Source of the DNA: Pontederia crassipes | Taxonomy: Eukaryota; Streptophyta; Magnoliopsida; Commelinales; Pontederiaceae | Assembly (NCBI GenBank): GCA_030549335.1 | Contig: CM060195.1 | Location: forward strand, 9,143,501-9,207,500 | Direction of reading: 5' to 3' | Length of the DNA: 64,000 nt | In this document: positions 46,891-59,613 of the stretch, in pieces | Layout: each line of letters opens with the position of its first letter | How positions within the stretch are numbered: position 1 is the stretch's first letter | The notes under the pieces: generated by a model | Databases searched by the model: none | The model's input: only the letters and a program-made list of their open reading frames with translations | Told to the model about the DNA's origin: nothing | Program-made: the position numbers and the translations under genes

Positions 46891-47818
46891 AGGGTTGTCA
46901 AGTCCGGACCGGTCGGTCGTCCGATCCAACCGCCGATCGGGTCCAAAAATGGTCCATAACATGACCAAAAATCGGACATGTCATTAGACCGGAGTGGACC
47001 GGTAAAAACCAACTAAAACCGGTCAAAATCGGATAAAACTAGGTATAACTAGTTTTTTGAACTAGCTAACCATTTTAATATTTTATTTGATAGAAAAATT
47101 ATTATTAATTTGAAAAAGATTTGAAGTTGAACTTTTCCAATAGAAGAGCACATGTTGGCTCATAGTCTCCTACTCAATTAATACTTGTCCACTTACTTTC
47201 ACCTTTTCCTACTATTATCAACATGGGACTATGTGTGCATACTAATATGCTTAGTTATTTATTTTCTTTTATGTAGTTAATTAGTTAAACTTTAAACTTT
47301 ATCTTATTTATTAGATTATTGTATTTAAAATTTTCAATGTCATATGTCTATGTAATATAAATTTATATTATATTTACTATATTATATATAACATTTATCA
47401 TAAATTGGTTAAGGATGGAGGTGTGAACTTGTATAATATACAAATAGTACTATATTATAGTTAATATATAATACATAAAAATTTAACAAAAATAATAATT
47501 TAATTTATCAAGTGTATATATATAATTTTGATCATAATAGTTGTGAATTTGATATACGTATATTACTAATTTAATATAAAATATATTATCTTAGTATAGC
47601 ATTTCACATAGATTTATTTTTTTTATAAATTTACATATAATTGAATTTTGACATCATGTATGTATGTAATTAACATATGATAGCTTGGTTTAATCTAGTA
47701 TATTAAAAATAATATTTTATTCTTATCCGTCCGATCGACCGGTCCAATCAGTCTGATCGATTCGACCTAAAACGGACACTCGTCCAGGTCGTTGTCTGGT
47801 TCGGTCCTAATAATATTG
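46891..47818 (-). mobile_element. Non-autonomous TIR element with 9 bp TSD (copy 1)
   Basis: A perfect 9 bp duplication GTCATAATC (46882-46890 and 47819-47827) flanks a 928 bp element. Its ends are AGGGTTGTCAAGTCCGGACC on the left and, reverse-complemented, CAATATTATTAGGACCGAAC on the right: imperfect inverted repeats sharing TTRTYA.G..CCG. CG-rich ends (CCGGTCGG, GATCGACCGG) enclose an AT-rich middle with no ORF. A 9 bp TSD is characteristic of Mutator-like elements. Related copies: 33669-34726 (opposite orientation) and 21380-21775 (truncated). Confidence 0.75.
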
Positions 47819-47827
47819 GTCATAATC
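47819..47827. repeat. 9 bp TSD GTCATAATC, right copy
   Basis: Perfect match to 46882-46890. Confidence 0.8.
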
Positions 47828-47829
47828 CA

Positions 47830-50800
47830 CAACATAGTTCCAGTATGAATCTATTTGGATTTGTGACCTTCAAGTCGTGATTGTGTGTGCAATTGCAGCC
47901 CATGATCAAATCTTGTGGCCTAAGACAGAGGCAAGCCCAATGTAAAGTCTATAAAGCAATGTCACCAATAGATTACTGGCTCAATGAAATTAAACAAAGT
48001 AACCAAAAAATAGGTGCACACAATTTCACAAAATATAAAAAAACATGAAAATGACTAAACAAAATAATAAAAATATGCTATATTTGGTATACATCAAAGT
48101 TACTATTTACTAAAGTCATGTATGGGTGGATGGTTGCTCCTCTCACTCTTGTGCCTCTTTACCAACATCAACTTGAAAGGTAGCTTCCATCTTTTACATT
48201 TCTTAAAAATAGAGTCATGACTTCATGGTCGTATGTGTAACATTGAAAATCAGATTCAGTGGGGGAAGAGGGTGTAACACCTCAAAGAAAATTAGATGAC
48301 TAAAAGTCCAGCCTCTAGGGATGAAAGCAAGAAATTAATTTTTTTTGTTTTTCTTCCTCTCTCAACCCAAACTCTTGAATATTTTTCCTTTTTTTTCCTT
48401 GACCCTTGGGAGCCAGAGAACTCTTCCCAATCTTCTTCTTTTTTGTTCTGATTATCTCTTTTTTTTTCCTTCCTTATCTCACAAACTTTGTACTCTTTTG
48501 GGTGGCCTTTTCTCTCCCTTATTGTGAGTTGAGACAAGAAATCAAGGATGAAATATTGGAGGTGTTGGAGATCATAGGAAGAACATATGAATAAGAGGAG
48601 GGAATGACCAAAGTTAGAAGAAACTAGAGGAATTAACAAAAAAGTATGAATAATGGGATCTAACTCATGTGATTTATCTTCTTGCAATTAGAAACATATT
48701 AAGGAACATATTGTGTTCATGCTAGTTCTTAAGTGGATTTAAATGCTTAGGATGCTTACTAAGGTTGATGGGTCAATTAGATTTTTAGGATCATTTTTAT
48801 GAAATGAACACATGTTAAGATTCTTCATTATAGATGCTTAGAACATTCTTCAAGCTATGCTTTTGAGGATTTAAAGTGCGTTCAAGCTTCATCGTAATAT
48901 CATTAGCTTCATTTCATGCGATGGATATATCATTTATGATGGACTAGGATTAACTTGTTTAGGACTCCAAAGAAGGATGTTCATCATGAATTTCTATTAA
49001 AGGTTCTGATTTATGCCATAGTAGCTCTCTATGATGCTATTGTTTCTATTGTAACCTTGTGTAATATGGATCAATATTATTCATGACACAATAAAGTCCA
49101 AATATATGGCAAATGGAACCTAGGCATCTAGATATTTATAATTTTAAGTGATTGGTATGAAGTCACATTGTTCAAAGTAGTCTAATTCTCATAAAATATC
49201 AAGTACTTATTTCTAGTTATGTCATGGATTCTTGTATTATTAAAATTACATGATAACTTAGAAAACAATTGAATGATTTGCGACTATGTAAAAAAGTTCA
49301 GATGATCGAAACTAAAGGTCGGACATCGAATATTGTGGCTGATTGATAAATGACCATCAATCAAATATTCTTAAGTGAGCATAGTACAAATAACTTAATG
49401 ATTGATAACCACTAAACAATTGGTTTGTAATTTATGATTATTAATTGAAATTCTTTATTGAAATTTGTTTTATTGATTTTTAATAATTGTTTACATAGTT
49501 ATGCTATCCCATCGATGATTTGACAATTGATAATTAATAGTTAATAACGGATAATATTAATTAGTATTGGGAATAGATTTAGTGTGAATAATTGATGTTA
49601 TTAATTATTAATTATTAATCATCATCTAATTGATGATTTTTTTATTGATAATGTTTATTTTATTATTGATATTATTTTATCTATGCAACCACTATGCAAC
49701 TAATATATCTTTTTAAATAATTGGATGATGATTATGTGATTGATATTAACTCCATCCAACTAGACTTTAATTCGTTAGAGGTTAGATTCCAACCATATGA
49801 TGATCATTCAACGATTTAAATTTATCATGCATATTGATTGTAAAAACTTTGATTGCATACTACTTAACCTTATATTTGATAATTTGTTCATGCAATTAGG
49901 TGATAGTGAAAATGTTGAAGGTCTATTTATAAATTATATATTACTTTTATGCAATCCTACATATTGAGAACTTTGATCCATGTAGGATGAATACATGATA
50001 ATGATGAAGAAATTGGTAACTTCTGTCAAGACTGATTGCACATGTATATGAACATAAGAAGTGACTATATAGAATTTGTAAAACAATGATTTATAGTTAT
50101 GGAACATAATCTATATGTCATTGTAGTTCACTTTCATAATGACTAAATTTATTGTACTTAAGTTTTCTATTTGTTTAAATATAGATGTCAAGTGAAAAAA
50201 AATAAGTAATGTCTCTAAGATAATCTTCCCAACAAATGGTTGGATGAATTTCAATAGTAGTACTTGAAATTTACATTCTTTCATAACTCTATGCTTCAAT
50301 GTTAGTTTATAATTAAATGTGTAATCTAATTAGTAACTTTTTTTAAGTACGATTCTTTTAATATGTGATAATTGGTTTTCTCGATTTTGTTGTTTCCATG
50401 GAAAAATAAAACTATTATTTTTTTTAAAAGGGATAACAATCCTAAAAAGAGCTCTCCTAAGGGCGACACCTCCCTCTCTTCCTTCGGCGTATGGAGAAAA
50501 GATGGGGAGGGTTGGCAGGCGCCCCCCATCCCCACCTTTTATTTCCTCTATCTTCTGAACAACGTCCACAAAGCGTTTGCATCGTAAGGTGAACATTTTG
50601 GACGATCATTGTGCATGCACTAGAGAACCATGCACGCGAATGCCACGACAATTGTCACACACACCCCTATGTCTTCTTGAATTTGTTGTACGTTAAGCTT
50701 TTGAACAGGGATTTGCCTTTCACTGACAAACATGACCTACTAACATATACATGGAATTACCATCACAAGTCTCCCATAAAGATGATCTAGAAGTCATGGC

Positions 50801-51485
50801 TCTTGTGTGCACTCTCCACATAGTTCATGAGCTATGTGAGAATTGTAATTGATGCATGCAAAATACAACATATAATTTACCTTGCATTTAATCTTATTTT
50901 GTTTCATTTTTATATAGCGTGCATCATTTTTTAGCTTATTTGATATAATTTTATAAAAATGAGAATCTATCCAAGTTTTGTATTTTATTACAGGAAAAGA
51001 AAGAAAAAGCTACGAAGCTACTAGAGAAAACAACACTTAAATCGAAATTAAAATAGAGCGTCAAAAAGCACAAATTAGTAAAAGCTGTCAAGACTGAAAG
51101 TTGAATATAACTGGCCATGATAGACATATAATGATCGTAACAAGAGGACCATGACAGAATTGAATACTCAATTTTGTGCTAAAAACTTGTTTGAGTAACG
51201 GGACACGACTTCTACTTCGATTTGAAAACTGTGAGGGCTATGGAATTCATGTTGTGGACTGTGAGAAGTCATATTCATGTAATTGCTATGCCCCGTTACA
51301 AATCTATTATGGACCGTTATGAAGCTAGATTTGAAATTTCTTTGACTTTTTCTGAGAATTTCAATTGTAGATTGAATCCAAACTTTATCATTAGTCTTAC
51401 GGATCATTTGGAAACATATTCGATGGAGTAACCCCACACAACAGAATCAATGGTCACATATGTTTTGCATTTTTACATTCAACTT
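47830..51485. other. Intergenic DNA with a possible LTR start at 48272
   Basis: At 48272 TGTAACACCTCAAAGAAAAT resembles a Ty3/gypsy LTR start, and the CTTCCTCTCTC text after it fits an LTR leader, but no other LTR end was found. Bases 50440-50560 are locally GC-rich with no recognised gene. 49430-49700 is rich in TTATTAATTGAT words. Confidence 0.35.
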
Positions 51486-51497
51486 CGCTATCTATCC

Positions 51498-52207
51498 CAA
51501 GGTTGTTAGGATCACTTTTCGAGGTAGGATCGTAAGGGGTTTTGAAGATTAAGGATTGTAGGATCCTACATACCCCATGAATAAAAAAAATATTTTTTTA
51601 ATATAAAATAATTAATGTATGTTAATTAAACACTAAAATGATAATTAGTATATTTGTTCATAAATGTATGTTTATATATAAGTTAATTAAACATTTACCA
51701 TTAATACTTTATTAATATTTTCAAGTTTAATAGATAATTTTTATATCATGTGAAAGACAATATGATATATTCTTAAAAAACACTAAAATGATAGTATATA
51801 ATATTTGATCTTATAATGAACTATAATATTTATTAAAATGCAATATAATTCTTAGTATATGTGCAATAATAAAAATTAATTTTGATGTAAGATAATATAG
51901 TATTAAATTCATAACATAACATTAAATTATTAGAAGATATTAAAATTCATGAAAGTGAGACTAACACATACAATATGTAAATAAAATAATTGAATTAAAT
52001 TTTCTCACTTTATGTTTACTTTTATTTTATTTATTCGAATAAATAAATTTATACCAATATCGTAGGATCGTAAGATCTTACTGATCTTAAGATCCAGCTA
52101 TAGATCATACGTTTAAGATTCTCCGAGTAGGATCATAATCATTTTCGGTCCGGAGGATCATAAGATCGTAATATCTTATTATTTGGAGCGGGATCCTGAC
52201 AACCATG
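51498..52207. mobile_element. Non-autonomous TIR element with ~8 bp TSD
   Basis: Left end CAAGGTTGTTAGGATCAC and right end (reverse-complemented) CATGGTTGTCAGGATCCC are inverted repeats. Flanking octamers ATCTATCC (51490-51497) and ATCTGTCC (52208-52215) differ at one base. GGATCGTA/TAAGATC words sit at both ends and an AT-rich core of ~500 bp has no ORF. The GGTTGTYAGG terminus recalls the 46891-47818 element, so both may belong to one superfamily. Confidence 0.6.
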
Positions 52208-52414
52208 ATCTGTCCATCCACTTTAACATCATTTCTTTTAGTTCTCTTTCTTAACCTATTATTCTATATTCTGAACACAATAGACCTAATCAAAACTTAC
52301 GAAAGCAAAAATCAACTCCTAATCAATATTTGACATCATTACAAAGAGTTAGGATTGATTTTATTTGAGTGGAATTTAGAAATTCAATAACTTAAACTCT
52401 ATCAAATTTTCATA

Positions 52415-53189
52415 GGATAATTTTCACTAAATACACTTTAACTTTAATCACTTTTCCTTCAACTTTACTTTGTAATTAGACTGCCCTCTAACTATAAACT
52501 TATGTAATCAACTACCCTTTTTACTTGTGATCTCTTGTTTTTCGTTTGCATAATCTACATGATATATTTCTCTCTCCTCCATGTGTACAGGTATCTAAAG
52601 TGGCATGTTAAGATAATATTAAAATATAATTTAAAATAAATAAAAATTGAGGGGGCATGCCCCCGTTCTTTTTGTCCCTCTCGTCGTTGATCGAAGGAAG
52701 AAGAGGAGGGGGTGCGCGCAGGGGGAAGGGGCGCCCCCTCTCTCTGCGTGTCGCGCAGAGGAGGAGGGGGCGGCCACCCCCTCCCCTCTCTTCTCTAATT
52801 CCGGAGAAGGGAACGGGGGAGGGGGTGTCTGCGCCCTCCTCCTTTGCACGATCGCGCACAGGGGGAGGCACCCCTCTTTGCGTATGTGATCCACACAGAG
52901 GAGGAGGGGTGTCGGCCCCGTCTTCTCCCTCCGAACGCGTGAGCGCCAATCGACTGTCGGAGGGAGAAAAAGTGGGGACATGCCTCCTCAATTTTTTTTT
53001 AAAAAAAATATATTTTAACACTATCTTAACATGCCACGTCAAATTACACCTATACACATGGAGGAGAGAGAAATATGTGGAACTAAAAAATGGTAGTTAA
53101 TGAAATAAGTTTATAATTGGAGAGAAGTAAAATTGAAGGATAAAGTTGGGAAGCTGTCAAAGTTGAAAGGTATTTAGTGAAATGTATCC
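52415..53189. mobile_element. Fold-back element with ~215-240 bp TIRs and GC-rich core
   Basis: The arms 52415-52655 and 52975-53189 are long inverted repeats. Left arm words TTCACTAAATAC, ATATTTCTCTCTCCTCCATG and TGGCATGTTAAGATA all recur reverse-complemented in order on the right. A 10 bp duplication (AATTTTCATA at 52405-52414; AATTTTTATA at 53190-53199, one mismatch) flanks it, which fits the Mutator superfamily. The core (about 52660-52975) is very GC-rich, unlike all surrounding DNA, and is itself internally duplicated and partly palindromic (CGCGCAG..GAGGAGG blocks near 52717-52775 and 52852-52910). Open frames cross it on both strands but are low-complexity and share no known domain. 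Confidence 0.75.
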
Positions 53190-53244
53190 AATTTTTATAT
53201 GTCCAATAATTGTTTGGTCATTAATTAAGAGGCCATTTGCTTGA

Positions 53245-53477
53245 AGAATATTTTTTAAGAATAATAAATTTTAATTATTCTAATTATATTATTATTCTAT
53301 AAATAAAAATAAAAATAAGTTTTATATTTTATAGTAAAAATATTTTATTCCAAATAGTTTACATGTATTATTATAACAATAAAAATTATAATATAATAAT
53401 ATATAGTTAAATAATAAAAAATTAAAATGATGAAAAAATGAAAAATCTATGTTCTTTTACAAGAACAAAAATATTCT
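53245..53477. repeat. AT-rich MITE-like repeat, copy B
   Basis: AGAATATTTTT at 53245 and its inverted complement AAAAATATTCT at 53467 bound 233 bp of AT-rich DNA, most of which resembles 13530-13610. No coding capacity. Confidence 0.45.
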
Positions 53478-53961
53478 GCTGGAGTGGTTTTACGCTTTTT
53501 AAATGATTTTACAAAAGATGGAAGTTTGATTAAGTTAATCTTATCTCGCTCGTATTTAGCTATATTCAATATTCCGACATGTCATTTCAATGTCTGATAC
53601 GATTCAAACGTTATAAAGTTTGAGCGGACATCCGATCCTACTTTAACTCAAAATGTAGAACTCTCTATTTTGAATTAGTTATGTCCGAAAGATCAATGGA
53701 TGATATTATTATTCAAGTGTTGTTTTTCTTTTTCTTCGAACGCACAATTCTATGGGCCCTCGACTATTCGACCCAATTAAGTCAACCATTTTGAGACAAT
53801 ATTGGGTTACAGAAAGCCTTAACACAATGGCCCGGCTCACATAGCCCAACAAAGCTTTGAGCCCATGCTTTTTTCCTACCTAATCATGCGTCTGGATAAG
53901 GTGCTAATAACTGCCGCTGCTTCGTCTCGTCCCGCCACGATCCCTTCGCGCTTTCCATGTC
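53478..53961 (+). promoter_or_regulatory. Upstream region of the thylakoid protein gene
   Basis: The region before the ATG at 53962 should hold the promoter and 5' UTR. I see no strong TATA box. GGGCCC at 53755-53760 and AGCCCA near 53845-53850 and 53860 resemble the GCCCA/TGGGC elements common before plant plastid and housekeeping genes. Confidence 0.35.
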
Positions 53962-55791
53962 ATGGCCACGCTTCGCTGCAGCACTGTAAGCCTTCTCGTC
54001 CTCAACTCCACCACCACCTCCTCCTCCTCACTCGCTGGCCGGAGACGGTTCGTTTCGCCTTCGAGCTTACACCACCACCAACATCATCCTCATCAACAAC
54101 TGCCACAGTCGCCGCCGCCCGGACGCTCGCCATTGTCCCCCCTTGTCCTAGGAGAAGGCTTGGGCACCGCCGGAGCCATCGCTCTCCTCGCTGCTGCCCT
54201 CGTATTCGCAGATCCTGCGTCCGCCTACAAGGTTCTTTCCCCTCTTTCTTTCATCCTCCGTGCTTTAGGGAGGTTTGTTTTTTGTGAATTATGCGTAATC
54301 TGTTGCATAACGCGCACTTGGTTCCAACTACGAAAGGGTGGAGGTCCATATGGAACAGAAGTGACCAGAGGTCAGGACCTTACCGGCAAGGACTTCAGCG
54401 GCAAGACGCTCATCAAGCAGGACTTTAAGACGGTAGATATCTCAAACATTGAGCTCGTCTTAGTATTATTCGCCAGTGCTTTCGTGAAGCATTCTTGTCT
54501 TAGTTAATGCTACGCGTCTTAATTCGTTGAAGTCGATCCTACGGCAAGCAAATTTCAAAGGGGCAAAGCTGCTGGGCGCCAGCTTTTTCGATGCAGATCT
54601 TACAGGTCGCACAAATATTCTTATTCTTCTTCAATCGTGATCCACGTATGCTTGCAAAAATGCTCAAGAAAGGTTCATTGCATATTATTGCGGGATCACT
54701 AAGTAGCTTCATCATTTCAACTGTTCGAAGGACACTAGAATTCTTTCAGTTGATAAAAAGTTTCAGAGAATAGTAGTTCTCATGTTTGAGTTTCATGTTT
54801 TAGGTGCTGACCTATCTGATGCTGATCTAAGAGGTGCAGATTTTTCCTTGGCAAATGTTACAAAGGTAAGTTGTTGTTCGCGTTTGCAAGTGCTACCTGA
54901 ATTTTGAGTTTTGCTTTTCCTTCAAATTTTTATTCCTCAAAACTGATAACGCCTCAGAAATTGACCTCACCCACTTGCAAGATAGAAGACAGCTTGCTGG
55001 TACAATCAAGGGGAAATAGGATTAGTTCAACTGTAAATTGGGTAGAATGCCTCTTACCCACTAGATTGTACAGTAACCTAAGTTATGTTATTAAGTGTGT
55101 TAACTTACATGAATTTATTAACACAGAAAGAAAACATGACATGAACTGACACCTGTGTGACTAGGCCTCCTTTTATATTGTACTTTTTCTTCAATTAATC
55201 TCGATTATCACATTTGAGATGTGCATTAATATATTTTAAACTGTGGTTTTGGAATGTAATTTACTTGCACTTCTTATTTAGGCAAATCTGAGCAATGCAA
55301 ACCTTGAAGGTGCCCTTGCTACTGGAAACACATCTTTCCGTGGATCAAATGTATATGGTGCAGGTATTCGTTAATATAAATTCCTTCCTTTCTCCTCATA
55401 AAAGCCACAATAATGTTTAATTTAGAGATAAAATTCATTGCCCGTCATATTCAGGAAGACAATTCTATTTTTTTTATAGCTAATATATAGTATAATCCAT
55501 CACACATTCAGGTATAAGAATTATTACAATATCCATGAATTATAGACTTATTTTCCGCCTATATTGAGGTGTAATTTGAAGAGGATAAACTTTTTTTTTC
55601 GGTGAAACAAGAAGATAAAGTCTTGGACTTGGTCTATTCAGGAGTATTCCAGCTACAAAAAAAGAATATCCAACTCTTCCTTGTTTTTATTGCGTTATGT
55701 TCATCCTCTTAACTTTTATCATCCTTTCATAAATATAAGATTGATAGCAATGATTGTACCGGTCGCATAACCATAACCAATACACACACTA

Positions 55792-55833
<42 letters not shown>

Positions 55834-55967
55834 GAATATTAGGGTGCATACTCATTGATAAGGAGATGTTTTACTAGATGATTAAATCTTAGTCGTTATA
55901 ACTAAAATAGTTTTAATCTGATGACTCAAATGGAATGATCGCATATGTATATATGCACTATAATACT

Positions 55968-55998
<31 letters not shown>

Positions 55999-57134
55999 CT
56001 GATAATACCTTGAATCTTAACCTTAGTTGTAACCCTATTTAAACCTCTATGTCAATGGGAGTGGCGAAGCTGTCCGTCCCTTATGGGAGTCTCATTGCTT
56101 GGATAGAGAGCTTGAGGGGAGTCTAGGGGCGGATCCAGGGCTCGGAGGCGGAGCCTTTGAAAGCTAAATAGTTTTAGGGTTTCTATTTCATATTTTGTAT
56201 TGGAGTTCCCTATATAAATTTCATCACAGCTGAGTTATTGGTATCCTTGTAATCATCAATATATTCCATAACAAAGAAAACCGCTATCGCTCGAAGACGT
56301 AGCCCAATTTAAGGTGAACCTCGTAATCTTGTGTGTTCTTCTGTATGTGTGATTTCTCTCTCTCTCTTTGCGTAACAATATATATACATATGCATAAAAT
56401 ATAGAGAAATATTAATGTGCATAAACAATAACGTCTGAAATCACTGCAGATGATTTTATGGTTCATGGATATTCCTTCAAATTTTCCTTTCATTGAAAGA
56501 AATTACTTATTCTTAAGTTATATCTTGTATTGTTATTGTTTATAATGTGGAAAAAGCAATGGTTGATATATGTTCATCTTATCAGCTGGTAACACAGTTA
56601 GTGTGCATCTAGGAAGGCATTTGGAACATAGCATTTTGGCTTGCCTTTCCTTGATCAATACTGTCTATATATAATTAGAGGAATATTAAGGTGCATATAA
56701 AAAGATTGTGTATGCACCGAATATGGACGATATTTAAAAGTTGATTACCCCATATGGGCTGTGGACCCCTTGTTCGGTGCATAAAGAAAAAGTTGTATGC
56801 AACATAATACTTCTCATATATGTATTCTTGGACTTGAACTCCGAATTATTTTCTAAAGTTGATGGAAGCTTAACTATGACCTTCGCATCCTGTTCTTAGA
56901 TTTCACAGATGTTCCATTGAGAGAGGATCAAAGGGAATACCTTTGCAAAGTGGCAGATGGGTAATTTCTTTTTCCAATTTTTTTGGTTTGACCCATGTTG
57001 TTTCTTGATTCTTAGAATGATAAAACCCTTATTATAACAAAAAAAATGACATTTTTTAATACCAAAATATTTCTTTTTATAGGGTGAATCCAACTACCGG
57101 GAATGCCACTAGGGAGACATTGCTTTGCAACTGA
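53962..57134 (+). CDS. Thylakoid lumenal 15 kDa-type pentapeptide-repeat protein
   Basis: Seven exons: 53962-54231, 54337-54432, 54533-54605, 54804-54865, 55282-55363, 56900-56960, 57083-57134; all introns GT-AG, frame kept, 231 residues. Residues 1-89 are a two-part plastid and lumen targeting peptide: a Ser/His/Pro-rich start, then hydrophobic AGAIALLAAALVF and a lumen cleavage site ASA before YK. The mature part begins KGGGPYGTEVTRGQDLTGKD. Pentapeptide repeats A(D/N)LXX run about 103-200 (FDADLTGADLSDADLRGADF, SLANVTKANLSNANLEGA) and form a right-handed beta-helix. The tail YLCKVADG...TLLCN holds Cys210 and Cys230, a pair conserved in the TL15 family (Arabidopsis At2g44920). The exact biochemical role of TL15 is not settled. 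Intron 5 (1536 bp) contains MITEs and an LTR remnant. Length and layout are normal, so the gene appears functional. Confidence 0.92.
55831..55971. mobile_element. 141 bp MITE in intron 5, copy 1
   Basis: Left end GGGGAATATTAGGGTGCATA and right end TATGCACTATAATACTTCTC are imperfect inverted repeats. TA-dinucleotide runs flank both sides (target TA-rich). Same family as 56677-56815. Confidence 0.65.
56010..56345 (+). repeat. Probable Copia LTR remnant in intron 5
   Basis: Contains CCCTATATAAATTTCATC (TATA-like) and later ATCGCTCGAAGACGTAGCCC, GGTGAACCTCGTAATCTTGT and GTTCTTCTGTATGTG, a text typical of plant Copia LTR 3' parts (GGTGAACCACGTAAATC...). No TSD or partner LTR was found. Confidence 0.4.
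56677..56815. mobile_element. 139 bp MITE in intron 5, copy 2
   Basis: Left end GAGGAATATTAAGGTGCATA, right end TATGCAACATAATACTTCTC. Ends match those of 55831-55971; the middle differs. Flanked by TATATA-type sequence. Confidence 0.65.
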
Positions 57135-59597
57135 TATGGACAGTTCCAGGTACAAAATTTAGATTCTCATGTGTTTCTTGAATTGAGTTAAATTTGTCGT
57201 GCTCAACCTTTGATGTAAAAAAAAAACATCTATGTTATGCCAGAGCTGCAATTTAAGGAAGCAACTGGCATTTGTGAATACTAGAACTGTATGCACATCT
57301 TTGTGTAGCCATGCAAAATAATGTGCAAGTTTTACTGTTAGCTTCCTGCAGCCTATTTCAAGTTTTTTGTCTTCGTTCTTCTTGGTCCCAGTATCCTATG
57401 TCACTATCAGATTTTGGCATAGCTAAGCCTTGAGCCCTGTATTTTCTGTCAACCTGTGTCACTTTCCCATGTAATAGGAGTTGTTGCACAGGGCAAAGTG
57501 TTTTAAGTTTTGATAACTCCTTATTCTGACATTGCTTAAATCTTGATACAATTCTTTGAGGATCATGAATAAATTCACTTGCAAAGTTATTTCTAGCCTT
57601 GAACCTGTCTTCGATTATCTTGTATATTAATCATGAGTTCACAGGCAAAGGCAATGAAGCACAAAGTGGTCTCCAAATCTTGGTGAGTGTACTGAAGCAA
57701 CTTGGCGGATCTTCAATTTATCATCAAATTTCAAAAAAAAAAAAAAAAGTGAAAACTGTTGTATAACAGTATGTAACTTCACCATATAACAAGTTAATTT
57801 AAAGCCCTATATATTGTACTTGGGTGGAACAAAATTTCATCAATTTTTTAATCTGATCTCTCATGTTGTACATGACTACTAATCCTGTCGGAAAAAAGAG
57901 TGAGAAACTTTTTTTTCTCCTGCGCTTTCTTTTGTACTGGAAACAGCGGAACCGGGATTCTAGAGCAGTGTCATCAAATTTGTTCATACACTTGTCAATA
58001 AAAGTATACTTTAGATTCAACAGAAAGCATGTGATTGCGAGCGGGTGCCTGGGTGGCCATGAAGCTGCTCATGTATTTTTTTGTTAGGAACGCATATAAT
58101 TTGCGTTTATTGAAAAAGGTCAGGTCCTTCTATCTATACGAATCCGCGAGCTTTCCAAGGTTTACCCTCTTTTGCTTTTTATATTTATCGTCTCAAATTT
58201 TTCATTAAAAATACATTTATCTCTATTGGATTACATTTAATATTTCATAATAACTATAATTTTATCTTTAATAAGTATGTATTTGTTTAGTTATTCAGTA
58301 CTTATGAACAAAAGTATGCATTAACTTTCTACATCTTTTGTTGCATTTATTCGTTGCTAAAATTTAAATTTTTATTAGTTTCACTATGAATTATTTTAAA
58401 GAATGCATATATCTATTAAATTATATATCTTTCAACTTATTGCTTTATTCAAGAGTTAGAAAATTTATTATTAATATACAGTCTTTCCATATTTGTTATT
58501 GTTATTTATACCTTGGTATTTTGAATTCTATTCTAATCATCTGTATCTACGAGGCTATACATTTATACTTATTATTTTACTACGTAATCAGGAATATTCT
58601 TTAATATTTGATGATATCGTTAAGAGTACCTTCTTCATGAAAATATATTTCAAGATAAACTTTTTCCGTAAGTTTTGTTTTCAATTCCATAAAATATATA
58701 GGTTTTTTATTAAAAAATTAAAAGAATAACATACCAACAAAACCCGATGGAGATACGCATAATTACAATAGCATAACACGAATTAATATTAATATTAACA
58801 TTAACATATTATTATAATATATGAAAAAAATCGGTATCCATCATTCAGTGATACTTAGGTCCGTTGGACTAGGCTTATAGATAACTTTTAACAGTGGCGG
58901 AGCCATAACTTATTTTTAGTGGGTTCACAGTTTAATCAAATTATCTATTATAGATTATTTATTTTTATAATAGTAATTCTACTTGTTAGTGGTAAAAATA
59001 TTAAGAGAGAGAAATATAATAATTTATTTGAATTGTTAAAATTAATTTTAAATAAATTTTAAAAATATTCAAGACTTACATAATTGACAATATTAAGATA
59101 TGGTTTTATTAACTATATTTGGTTATTGTCAAATTAAATAGATAAAAATGATAAATATATTTTTATCAGATAATTGCAAAAAATAAAATAATTAATTGTG
59201 AATCACCAAAAAATATTTAATTGTGATTCTAAATATGAGTGAAGACAAGTAAAATAAATTAATATTTTTTTAAATATGAATACACATACATTTGCTAAAG
59301 TCAAGTTAATGAAAAAAAAAATAAAAAAGTATGATTTCTCTCGCATGAAAAGAGTGACGTGAGACATGCAATATATCCTTTGCAGACGGTGGAGACAATC
59401 GAACAATGATTTTAAAAAAAATGGTCAATGGGTTTCCAACCTTGGGTGAATGTGTAGCATATAAAACTAGAAACCAGTTATACTAACTTGCATATCTGTT
59501 CCAAATAACTCCATTAATTTATTTTATCCAGTGCCTGCACGTTTTGACTTTTAGGTTAGTTTGAGAAAGTCTTGGCTGGTTAGTTCATTGGGAGATG
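57135..59597. other. 3' UTR of the thylakoid gene, then AT-rich DNA
   Basis: The first several hundred bases after 57134 probably include the 3' UTR, with no clear end. From 58100 on the DNA is very AT-rich. AGTGGCGGAGCC at 58893 resembles a common plant repeat start. No further gene is seen. Confidence 0.4.
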
Positions 59598-59613
59598 TCA
59601 AATCTACCTATAA
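59598..59613. repeat. LINE target-site duplication, left copy
   Basis: TCAAATCTACCTATAA, identical to 60975-60990. Confidence 0.85.

Noticed and set aside
52608..53100. Open frames of 116-149 codons on both strands
   Set aside because: They arise from the low-complexity GC-rich core and arms of the fold-back element and lack any recognised domain.
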